Below are positions 1-6,611 of a stretch of 32,176 bases of DNA, in pieces. This stretch comes from Caldifarciminota bacterium UBA2202 (lineage in GTDB: Bacteria > Hydrothermota > 32-111): assembly GCA_002327905.1 (NCBI GenBank), contig DCUY01000015.1:1-32176 (forward strand). The letters are read 5' to 3'. The number at the start of each line of letters is the position of its first letter. The first letter of the stretch is position 1. The position numbers and the translations under genes are program-made. The notes beneath the pieces are model-generated. The model made no database searches, was not told where the DNA came from, and saw nothing but the letters and a program-made list of their open reading frames with translations.

Positions 1-10
1 AAAATCAAAG

Positions 11-31
11 AGTTAATAGTTTATAGTTGAA
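11..31. repeat. Heptanucleotide tandem repeat, AGTTRAT family (left copy)
   Basis: Three adjacent 7-mers are visible: AGTTAAT, AGTTTAT, AGTTGAA. The first 18 bases are identical to 32102-32119 at the other end of the window, where the same family occurs in two blocks of five units. It lies upstream of the promoter of the pseudopilin-like gene. The left edge of the array may be cut by the window boundary. No function is apparent. Confidence 0.7.
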
Positions 32-71
32 ATTTTGTGAAGGAATCAGAGGCAAACACAGATAAAAGTAC

Positions 72-99
72 TTGACAAGATAAGGGTTATAAATATAAT
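72..99 (+). promoter_or_regulatory. Sigma70-type promoter for the pseudopilin-like gene
   Basis: A perfect TTGACA at 72-77 and a perfect TATAAT at 94-99 are separated by 16 bp. A ribosome binding site AGGAG follows at 117-121, ten bases before the ATG at 131. This is the closest match to the sigma70 consensus in the window, which suggests strong constitutive expression. I see no operator-like palindrome around it. Confidence 0.75.
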
Positions 100-130
100 A
101 ATAAGATAAATTAAAACAGGAGTTTCTTTT

Positions 131-727
131 ATGAAAAAGTTTCCTTTGATTGAAATAGGAATTGTAGTGGCGACAGCAATTCTTCTCTACATTCTCATAT
201 ATCCGGGATATGTGCAGAATAAGGAGATGAATCATAAATATGATGTGATTTCAAATATTTATGCAGTCAAAACAGCTTATGAAATGTTTGTAACTCTTGA
301 TAATAACGGAGTGCTTACAGAGAATGTCAATCCGAAAGTCACGGAATATCTAAATTCCTTCGGAGTAAAGAACCCTTATTCGGGTGAAGCATATACTCCT
401 TCGGATATAACAATCTATTCTCTTGATAATCCTATTGATGTTGCTGATAATACTCTTTCAGGAAAACATGGAATCCAGAGGGGAAAGCCGGGCACATTCA
501 GTGTCGGAATTTATATTCCTGATTTATCAACATACAAGGCGTTGAGTGAGAAGAAAGACAAAACTAAGGATGACAAGAAGGCGCTTGAAAAGATGGTGCT
601 TGAAGTGAGAAAATATACTGTCATAGGATTCGGCGAAGATTCAATGCCTGTATCAATGAAAGACATGTCAGAAGAGAAAGAAGAGGTATTTTATCTTACA
701 GGAGAGAAGACAGCGGTTGAACAGTGA
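131..727 (+). CDS. Pseudopilin-like membrane-anchored protein with atypical leader
   Basis: The 198-residue product starts with a very short basic leader followed by a hydrophobic helix (about residues 5-24). After this comes an amphipathic helix containing KTAYEMF, the layout of type IV pilins and type II secretion pseudopilins. The FPLIE stretch matches the prepilin FTLIE motif and keeps the conserved glutamate at mature position +5. The residue before the cleavage point is Lys, not the Gly that prepilin peptidase normally needs. The C-terminal half contains YTVIGFGEDSMP, resembling the YTIVGYGKDGKP-like ending of some pseudopilins. The last 60 residues are rich in Lys, Glu and Asp. It has its own consensus promoter and an AGGAG site, and it stands alone, converging on murI. 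Family membership is inferred from N-terminal architecture. It may remain an uncleaved membrane-anchored protein. Confidence 0.5.
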   Translation: MKKFPLIEIGIVVATAILLYILIYPGYVQNKEMNHKYDVISNIYAVKTAYEMFVTLDNNGVLTENVNPKVTEYLNSFGVKNPYSGEAYTPSDITIYSLDNPIDVADNTLSGKHGIQRGKPGTFSVGIYIPDLSTYKALSEKKDKTKDDKKALEKMVLEVRKYTVIGFGEDSMPVSMKDMSEEKEEVFYLTGEKTAVEQ

Positions 728-739
728 TTATTGATTCGC

Positions 740-1561
740 TCAGTAGTTCTCTATATCGATTTTTGAAACTTTGCCGGCAATATTTTGTTTAAGAAATCTT
801 TGAGCAATTTTACGGAAATTTCTGGGGATATCGGATAAAAAGAATCTGATGTCCCCTTTTTTATTGTCAGAATTCAGCATTCCCAAATCTTCAAGCATGC
901 TCTTTACTGTTCTCGCAGTCTGTCTTGCGGAATTAACCACCTGCACATTGTCTCCGGAAATCTCCCTGATTTTTCTCTCAAAAAGAGGATAGTGAGTGCA
1001 ACCGAGTATGAGAGTGTCTATATCCTTTTTAATAAGTTTCTTTAAATAATCTCTTAAAATTATTTCAGTCGCCTTATTCTCGACAAGCCCCTCTTCAGCC
1101 AAAGGAACAAGGAGGGGAGTGGCAAGAGAAAACACTTTGTGCGACTTGTTGAATTTCTTGATTATTTTGCTGTATGCTCCCGATTCAATTGTAGCAGGAG
1201 TTCCAATCACTCCTATTCTTTTCTTTCTCGTCACCTGAGATGCATACATTGCATTAGGAAGAAGAACATCAACAAACGGTATGTCGAAATTCTCTCTTAA
1301 AAGATTCATTGCATTTGAAGAGACAGTATTGCATGCTACAACAATCATTTTAACATCCATTGATTTCAGAAAAGAAGAATCCTGCATTGCAAATTTTTTA
1401 ATTGTCTCGACGGATTTGCTTCCATAAGGCACTCTTGCAGTGTCTCCAAAATAAATTATATTCTCATTGGGAAGCTGTTTTAAGACTTCTTTAAGAACCG
1501 TCAGTCCGCCGACTCCGGAATCAAAGATTCCTATTGGTTTATTTTGAATTTTTCTTTTCAT
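740..1561 (-). CDS. murI: Glutamate racemase
   Basis: This enzyme interconverts L- and D-glutamate in the cytoplasm and supplies D-Glu for peptidoglycan stem peptides. The 273-residue length is typical. The N-terminal DSGVGGLTV (residues 14-22) and the two catalytic cysteines, Cys77 in VACNT and Cys188 in LGCTHYP, are all present. The gene is the last of a leftward operon with a secreted protein, smpB and a cell-wall amidase. Its first 23 bases overlap the end of the amidase gene, so translation is probably coupled. The site AAAGGAAT sits directly before the ATG. Pairing with an amidase groups peptidoglycan synthesis and remodelling. The stop codon lies 12 bp from the stop of the convergent pseudopilin-like gene, and I see no hairpin terminator there. 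Confidence 0.95.
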   Translation of the reverse strand: MKRKIQNKPIGIFDSGVGGLTVLKEVLKQLPNENIIYFGDTARVPYGSKSVETIKKFAMQDSSFLKSMDVKMIVVACNTVSSNAMNLLRENFDIPFVDVLLPNAMYASQVTRKKRIGVIGTPATIESGAYSKIIKKFNKSHKVFSLATPLLVPLAEEGLVENKATEIILRDYLKKLIKKDIDTLILGCTHYPLFERKIREISGDNVQVVNSARQTARTVKSMLEDLGMLNSDNKKGDIRFFLSDIPRNFRKIAQRFLKQNIAGKVSKIDIENY

Positions 1562-2975
1562 ATTCCTTTAAGTATTTTGAAAGTCCGTTATAAATTAGCT
1601 GGGCAATCTCCTGCCTGAAATCCTTGCTCTTAAGCTTCTTCTCCTCATCCTTATTTGACAGAAAAGCAGTCTCTATGAGGACCGCAGGCATGTAATTCCC
1701 CTTAAGCACATAAAACCCGGCCTGTTTGAGCCCTCTATTCTCAGCTTTGTATTTGACTTCATATTCAGTCTGTATGAATTCAGCCAATCTGCTTGAAGCT
1801 GATAAAAACTCATTCTGAGCAAGGTCCCACAATATGAAATCAAGACCCTTTCTTTCATCATCCGGAAGGTCAAATGTCAGAGAAGAATTTTCTCTCGCCT
1901 CTACTGCGCGCTCCCAATCAGTCTTTGCATTGGACAAAAAGTATGTTTCAAATCCCTTTGAACTCTTGTTTTTGGATGCATTGCAGTGAATTGAGAGAAA
2001 GATAGCATTCGGATATTTGTTTGCAAGCTGTGTTCTCTCCGAGAGAGACACAAACTTGTCTTTATCCCTTGTCATAATAACATCAATGTTCTTATATCCT
2101 GCATTTATGAGCTTTTTAAGTCTCTGAGCCATATCAAGATTCATTGTCTTTTCCTGAACTCCTGAAGGTCCAATCGCTCCCGGGTCCTTTCCACCATGTC
2201 CGGCATCAATGATTATCGTCTTCAATGAAAATATATTGTTGAGAGTGTCTGTCTTAGGCCTCTTCAAAAATAAAATTACAATGGAATCCGCAGAAGATGC
2301 TATTGTCGAGAATTGATATTCAGGCGCATAAGTGATTATTACAGTGCTTTCGTTCTTGTCATTTGACGGCTCCAAAATGCGAATCAATTTCTTGGAATTT
2401 TTCATCCTGAATTTATTTTCATCAATTGAGGTATTCTTTAAAAAGATTATTATGTCACGGTCTCCGGCTTCATGCGTAAACTCGGGTCTGCCGTTAAGAA
2501 GAATCTTTATTGAATTGTCAGTCTCATTTATTCCGAGAACTTTGAGAGCAGATTTAACTGTGAGTTTGTTTGAATCGAATATTGTGTTCTCAGGAAGTAT
2601 TTTTTCAAATACGGACTTTATTGAATTGAGCGGAAAAAGAATAATGTCTTTATAATAAACAGGGGAATGAGCCATCTTGAACATGTTTCCGCCGCTCTTG
2701 TAGAATGGGCTGTTTATTAAAAGTATCACATAGCTTCTCTCAGTCTCAATTCTGAATTCCTCCTGAGTCTTCTTGAAATTAGTTGTGACTAAGACAGCAG
2801 ATGTGAGGATATTCAGGTCAACATACTCCGCATTATCAATGGAATAGACAAGAAGCGAATCTGTCCGATTATTGTTTTCAATTATGAAATATTCATCGGA
2901 AAAAGCAAAAATAAAGACAAAAAGAATAAAAAAACTAAGTGCGTATTTTATTTTCTCGCTCCGAATCCCTTTCAA
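1539..2975 (-). CDS. N-acetylmuramoyl-L-alanine amidase (Amidase_3), exported
   Basis: This zinc hydrolase cleaves the bond between N-acetylmuramic acid and L-alanine in peptidoglycan and acts outside the cytoplasmic membrane. A basic N-terminus and hydrophobic segment (about residues 9-26) form a signal peptide or anchor. Residues about 30-240 are a less conserved region comparable to AMIN or copper-amine-oxidase-like wall-binding parts of other amidases. The catalytic domain starts near residue 255 with IIIDAGHGGKDPG. It continues through a conserved Glu (GVQEKTMN), SIHCNAS with the third zinc ligand near residue 330, and the catalytic Glu in LIETAFLSN near residue 434. The start codon is TTG at 2975, with a strong AAGGAG (2981-2986) five bases upstream. 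It lies inside the 3' end of smpB (41 bp overlap), and the gene overlaps murI by 23 bp. Confidence 0.92.
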   Translation of the reverse strand: MKGIRSEKIKYALSFFILFVFIFAFSDEYFIIENNNRTDSLLVYSIDNAEYVDLNILTSAVLVTTNFKKTQEEFRIETERSYVILLINSPFYKSGGNMFKMAHSPVYYKDIILFPLNSIKSVFEKILPENTIFDSNKLTVKSALKVLGINETDNSIKILLNGRPEFTHEAGDRDIIIFLKNTSIDENKFRMKNSKKLIRILEPSNDKNESTVIITYAPEYQFSTIASSADSIVILFLKRPKTDTLNNIFSLKTIIIDAGHGGKDPGAIGPSGVQEKTMNLDMAQRLKKLINAGYKNIDVIMTRDKDKFVSLSERTQLANKYPNAIFLSIHCNASKNKSSKGFETYFLSNAKTDWERAVEARENSSLTFDLPDDERKGLDFILWDLAQNEFLSASSRLAEFIQTEYEVKYKAENRGLKQAGFYVLKGNYMPAVLIETAFLSNKDEEKKLKSKDFRQEIAQLIYNGLSKYLKEYEKKNSK

Positions 2976-3390
2976 AGTCTCTCCTTTTTATTGTTTCTCT
3001 TTTGTCAAAAACCTTTTTCCCCTTGCATAGAGCCAATTTAATTTTGACAATATTTCTATCATTTAAGTATATCTCAATAGGAATTAAAGTCAAACCCTTT
3101 TCTTCAATTTTCTTCAATAATCTCTTTATTTGGTTTTTATGAAGCAGAAGCTTCCTCTCTCTCTTTGGGCTCAGTTTTACATGGGTTCCAAACGGATTGC
3201 AGTCAATATTCATATCATAAATATACGCCTCAAGAGTCTCTCTGTTTATCTTTGCAAATGATTCTTTAATAGAAACATTGCCGTTTCTGATTGATTTGAC
3301 CTCATCTCCTTTGAGCATTATGCCCGATTCGATATCCTCTTCAATGGCATAATCAAAGTAAGCTTTTTTATTTTTCTGTATGAGTTTCAT
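2935..3390 (-). CDS. smpB: SsrA-binding protein SmpB
   Basis: SmpB binds tmRNA and delivers it to stalled ribosomes for trans-translation. The 151-residue protein shows the family pattern in order: NKKAYFDY near the N-terminus, GIMLKGDEVKSIR (around residues 23-35), then a beta-barrel core, and the basic tail KRETIKRRDFERD that inserts in the mRNA channel. The ATG overlaps the TGA of the upstream secreted-protein gene by four bases (ATGA). The 3' end overlaps the amidase gene by 41 bp. No tmRNA gene was recognised in this window. Confidence 0.95.
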   Translation of the reverse strand: MKLIQKNKKAYFDYAIEEDIESGIMLKGDEVKSIRNGNVSIKESFAKINRETLEAYIYDMNIDCNPFGTHVKLSPKRERKLLLHKNQIKRLLKKIEEKGLTLIPIEIYLNDRNIVKIKLALCKGKKVFDKRETIKRRDFERDSERENKIRT

Positions 3391-5588
3391 TTAATTTTGA
3401 CTATCCTTCCAGTTTCGGAATGTTTTTCGAATCTCAGAAAATATATTCCGCTGTTTATTCCTTTGAGATTAATTCTGTTGTTATTTATAATTCCCTCTTT
3501 TATCTTTCTTCCGGTAATATCAGTAATATAAAACCTTTCATTGTCCACTCCGGAAATATTCAAATAGTCGGATGATGTAAAGAATGATGCGGATAATGCA
3601 GTCTCTCTCTTCACACTTACATCAAAGAGGGCAAGTTCTACCGACTCTCCCGGCATTGACCCCATTATTCTGTATGTGACAGTGCCTTTGTAATAAGAGG
3701 GAAGAGCGTCCTCGATTGAAATTCTTGAAGCGGAATTGCATTCTCTCACAAGAGAGAATGAAAATTCACACATGAGCTTCCTGAAAATTTTTATTGATGA
3801 ATATTTTGAATAATCTGATATATTGATTGAAATGGAGACTCTGTTCTCTTCGGATGATATCCGTGAATCCACAGCAGATGTCTGCGTATAATCAAGAGAG
3901 TCAACAGAGAGCCAGTAAGTTGTATTTAAAAGAAGACGCCTGTCGATTCCTTCATTCCATCCGTCATAGAGCTCATCACTTGTATTTCCTGTGCTGTCAT
4001 CGCATGGAGACGAATCGCCAGTGCCTGCGACTCTTCCGTTGTGTGAGCCGTAGAAAGCCACTGAAAGCATGCTGTAACTTGTATTGTAAAGAGCAACTTC
4101 AAGCGCAGAGGCGGACTGCTGAATCATTGTTCCTGCATGAAAATTATAAGTGCCGCCTATGACTGAGCCGAACGGACCATTGACTATTGTGTCATTTGAA
4201 GTATTGTAAGTGGAAGTGTAATCGCTGATATTATTATTGCCTTCGGATACTTGATAAAAATGCATTCCAAAGGCGTCCGAACCGAAGTTATCCCACACTT
4301 GCGGCGAATCCCATCCGTCCCCGTCCCTGTCAGAAGAGACATGGTCTGCAACCATGAAGAGTCCGCCGCCATTTGCGACATAATTGAATATTGCAGTCGA
4401 TTCTGCTGAAGTAAACGGGTTCTGCGGTTCGCACACAATATAAACATCATAGTTTTTCAAATCCATAGGTCGGGTTGTTCCGTAAGTAATTTGAGAATCA
4501 GGAGGGAGTGTGAATACTTCAAATTCTATTGTATCATAAGAAGTGTTCGCATTGTAAATATGCGCAGTATCAAGCTCAAATCCCCATGATGAAATTCCTC
4601 CGTACCAATCATCTTCATAGGAGGGATTTGCCGGGAGCGGAACAGGATAATTCGCATCTATTATCCAGTCTGCATTTCCCGCAGTCTGATTCTTTGTATA
4701 ATCAAATAAAACTTTTTTGATTTTAGTCTGAGACGGATAAGAGACAGTGTAGGAATTTGTATCAGAAACAGATGTAAGATTCTCATTATCCTTCGCCCAC
4801 ACATAGTACAAAACCGCAGAAGATGCTGTCTGCCCCGGAATGGAATAGTATCTTGTATTGCCTATTAATGAATCTCTGTAGACTTTTACCCAAGCGTCTG
4901 AATTGACTTTATAAAAGAGTGAGTCGGCAGTCACAGAGCCATTGTCTGTTATCACGCACGAAACAGTCAATTTCTGCAGATTTACAGGAGATGCCGGTGT
5001 GTGCGTCAGTAATGAAAACTGCGGAGTATTTACCGAGGACCCGCCCAATGTATCTCCGAAGTAAACTGAATCAATGAATATTTCACCGTTGCCGTCCCAT
5101 AATGATGTATCATAAAATCTAAAACCCACCTTGGCAAAATACGCTGTGGCTGGAGTTGATATAAGAGTCTCAGGAAATGCCTGCCAAGAAGAATTGTCTC
5201 CGACAGAATCAAGAGCGAAATTATTTCCCAAAAATATATAAGAAGCATCATAATAATTTAAATACAATTTTCCATACACTGCGGGGTCATTGTCGAGAAT
5301 GTGTGCTTTGATTCTGTATGCAGTGGAGGGCTGGACTGCAACATATTCCGACAAAACATCGGTCAGCGCCTGAACTCTCGTGAAGACATGGGCTGTAAAA
5401 GAGTATGAGCCTGAATATTTCACAGAGGACTGTACACAGCGGAAAGAATCCCTGTATGTTGAATCCTGATACCAAGAATTCGGATGAATGGAATCGCTCC
5501 ATAATTCGAAATCGGAATTCAGAAGAAAATTGGCTGAAAACAGTTGAATGCAAATAAGAAGAGAAAAAATTAAAATAAGATTCCGCAT
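3387..5588 (-). CDS. Large secreted multidomain protein with type IX sorting-like tail
   Basis: The 733-residue product has a clear signal peptide (about residues 1-18). Residues 19-180 look like a carbohydrate-binding jelly-roll module, with LNSDFELWSD near its start and FIDSVYFGD near its end. Residues about 190-285 resemble a fibronectin-III-like module ending in YYVWAKDNE. Residues about 290-560 resemble a glutamine-amidotransferase-like (DUF4350/ThuA-type) fold: YDVYIVCEPQNPFT, then NGGGLFMVADH, then an aspartate-rich DRDGDGWD that could bind calcium. The last 50 residues (YITDITGRKIKEG, then GINSGIYFLRF) resemble the Por/type IX C-terminal sorting domain. The substrate is unknown. It is the first gene of the leftward operon, with AAGGAG five bases before the ATG, and it overlaps smpB by four bases. 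Domain assignments are by eye; export is the safest conclusion. Confidence 0.7.
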   Translation of the reverse strand: MRNLILIFSLLICIQLFSANFLLNSDFELWSDSIHPNSWYQDSTYRDSFRCVQSSVKYSGSYSFTAHVFTRVQALTDVLSEYVAVQPSTAYRIKAHILDNDPAVYGKLYLNYYDASYIFLGNNFALDSVGDNSSWQAFPETLISTPATAYFAKVGFRFYDTSLWDGNGEIFIDSVYFGDTLGGSSVNTPQFSLLTHTPASPVNLQKLTVSCVITDNGSVTADSLFYKVNSDAWVKVYRDSLIGNTRYYSIPGQTASSAVLYYVWAKDNENLTSVSDTNSYTVSYPSQTKIKKVLFDYTKNQTAGNADWIIDANYPVPLPANPSYEDDWYGGISSWGFELDTAHIYNANTSYDTIEFEVFTLPPDSQITYGTTRPMDLKNYDVYIVCEPQNPFTSAESTAIFNYVANGGGLFMVADHVSSDRDGDGWDSPQVWDNFGSDAFGMHFYQVSEGNNNISDYTSTYNTSNDTIVNGPFGSVIGGTYNFHAGTMIQQSASALEVALYNTSYSMLSVAFYGSHNGRVAGTGDSSPCDDSTGNTSDELYDGWNEGIDRRLLLNTTYWLSVDSLDYTQTSAVDSRISSEENRVSISINISDYSKYSSIKIFRKLMCEFSFSLVRECNSASRISIEDALPSYYKGTVTYRIMGSMPGESVELALFDVSVKRETALSASFFTSSDYLNISGVDNERFYITDITGRKIKEGIINNNRINLKGINSGIYFLRFEKHSETGRIVKIK

Positions 5589-5610
5589 GCGACTCCTTTG
5601 TTAACCTTTT

Positions 5611-5639
5611 ATTTTACCAAATTATATAAATAAAATCAA
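5611..5639 (-). promoter_or_regulatory. Sigma70-type promoter for the leftward secreted protein-smpB-amidase-murI operon
   Basis: Read on the minus strand, TTGATT (5634-5639) and TAAAAT (5611-5616) are separated by 17 bp. The ribosome binding site AAGGAG and the ATG at 5588 follow. All four leftward genes overlap, so this is the only evident promoter for smpB, the amidase and murI. Confidence 0.55.
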
Positions 5640-5693
5640 GTTTTACATTTTACAAAGTGCACGATTCACTGCCAGTCAAGCAAAATATTACCA

Positions 5694-5722
5694 TTGATTT
5701 TTTGACAAAAATATATTATATT
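5694..5722 (+). promoter_or_regulatory. Sigma70-type promoter at the head of the 23-kb rightward gene run
   Basis: TTGATT (5694-5699), a 17-bp spacer and TATATT (5717-5722) precede the AAGGAG site (5741-5746) and the ATG at 5751. A TTGACA also occurs at 5702-5707, but no good -10 hexamer lies at the usual distance from it. The promoter is divergent from the one at 5611-5639 with about 55 bp between them. No palindromic operator is obvious between the two. Confidence 0.5.
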
Positions 5723-5750
5723 AAAAAGATTAACATAAACAAGGAGATTT

Positions 5751-6608
5751 ATGGAAAGTACCGAAGTCTATTTATACGCGAGATACTCAACCGACAAAAA
5801 AGAGAATAAGAAAATTGACAGGGATATATCCGCATTTTTAAACAAATACAATAAATATGTAATAGTGAAGAAATTTACTGACGGGCCTGATACGGATGAT
5901 ATGGGCATGATAGGCCTGATGAATCTCCTAAGGATTGAAATGCGCGTAAAGAGGATAATCGCTTTTTCCCGTTCGAATCTGTCACAGGATGATATTTTTG
6001 TAATGTGGATTGAAAAGGAATTTTTCAAATACGGCGCAACAGTCAGATACATTCACAATGAATATTTTGCCACAAATGAAATGGAGGTTTTTAGGGAGAG
6101 AATCATTGGAGCATTTGCCAGATACGAGAATGAGAAACTCCCCAATAAGCTCGCGGCGCATAGAGAATATAAGGCATTCAATTCAGGCGTCAAAGCGAGC
6201 GGCAATTGTCCTTTGGGATACAGATATTTCGGAAAGACATCAAAGGATAAAATAATCATTATCGTCAAGCCGGAGGCAGAGCTTGTCAGGCACATTTACG
6301 AAAAATATCTCGAACTGAAGTCCCTCGGCCTTTTAAAGGAGTACTGCGACCAAAACAATATAATGTCAAGAAGAGGGAAGAGATTCTCCCGTCAGGCATT
6401 ATACAATATACTTGTGAATAAATTTTATATAGGAATCCTGTCATACAATCAGTATAAATACATAGGAGTCAAGGGAAGCGCAAGAAAACGCGCTATTCTG
6501 ATACAGGAAAGAAGAATTGAGGGAAGCCACGAAAGGATAATTTCTAAAGAACAGTATGATCAGGTGACTGCACTGCTTGAAGAGAATAACAAGCATAAGA
6601 ATGACTGA
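5751..6608 (+). CDS. Minimal serine recombinase (resolvase + Recombinase domain) with altered active site
   Basis: The N-terminal part (residues 5-130) is a resolvase/invertase catalytic domain: YARYSTD gives Arg11 and the nucleophile Ser13. The region that normally reads DRLSR is FSRSNLSQ, so one arginine (Arg74) is kept while the aspartate and second arginine are replaced by Ser73 and Leu77. The segment that normally supplies another active-site arginine (GTDxxRP-like) reads DTDDMGM. Residues about 150-280 form the DNA-binding Recombinase domain: GNCPLGYRY, RQALYNILVNKFYIG, then HERIISKEQYDQV. At 285 residues it lacks the zinc ribbon and coiled coil of ordinary large serine recombinases (about 450-550 residues). 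It has a strong AAGGAG and lies 3 bp ahead of uvrA. No att-like repeats or cargo genes adjoin it. Activity is uncertain; a DNA-binding or architectural role is possible. Confidence 0.8.
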   Translation: MESTEVYLYARYSTDKKENKKIDRDISAFLNKYNKYVIVKKFTDGPDTDDMGMIGLMNLLRIEMRVKRIIAFSRSNLSQDDIFVMWIEKEFFKYGATVRYIHNEYFATNEMEVFRERIIGAFARYENEKLPNKLAAHREYKAFNSGVKASGNCPLGYRYFGKTSKDKIIIIVKPEAELVRHIYEKYLELKSLGLLKEYCDQNNIMSRRGKRFSRQALYNILVNKFYIGILSYNQYKYIGVKGSARKRAILIQERRIEGSHERIISKEQYDQVTALLEENNKHKND

Positions 6609-6611
6609 TAA

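Noticed and set aside
5..235. Leftward open frame over the left repeat and promoter
   Set aside because: It covers the heptamer repeat and runs antisense to the pseudopilin gene. Its composition (many Tyr, Asn, Ile) is what the AT-rich repeat gives on the minus strand, and there is no ribosome binding site.
3827..5553. Several antisense and frame-shifted open frames within the large secreted protein gene
   Set aside because: They lack ribosome binding sites, domains and signal peptides, and overlap a long frame with consistent domain structure.
5662..5669. Relic of the 31620-31635 palindrome in the other divergent intergenic region
   Set aside because: Only the 8-mer CGATTCAC is shared, without the second arm, so it is too short to call a repeat copy.
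5589..6608. Integrated phage or transposon associated with the serine recombinase
   Set aside because: No att-type direct repeats, terminal inverted repeats, structural or cargo genes are visible, and the flanking genes are housekeeping genes in tight coupling.
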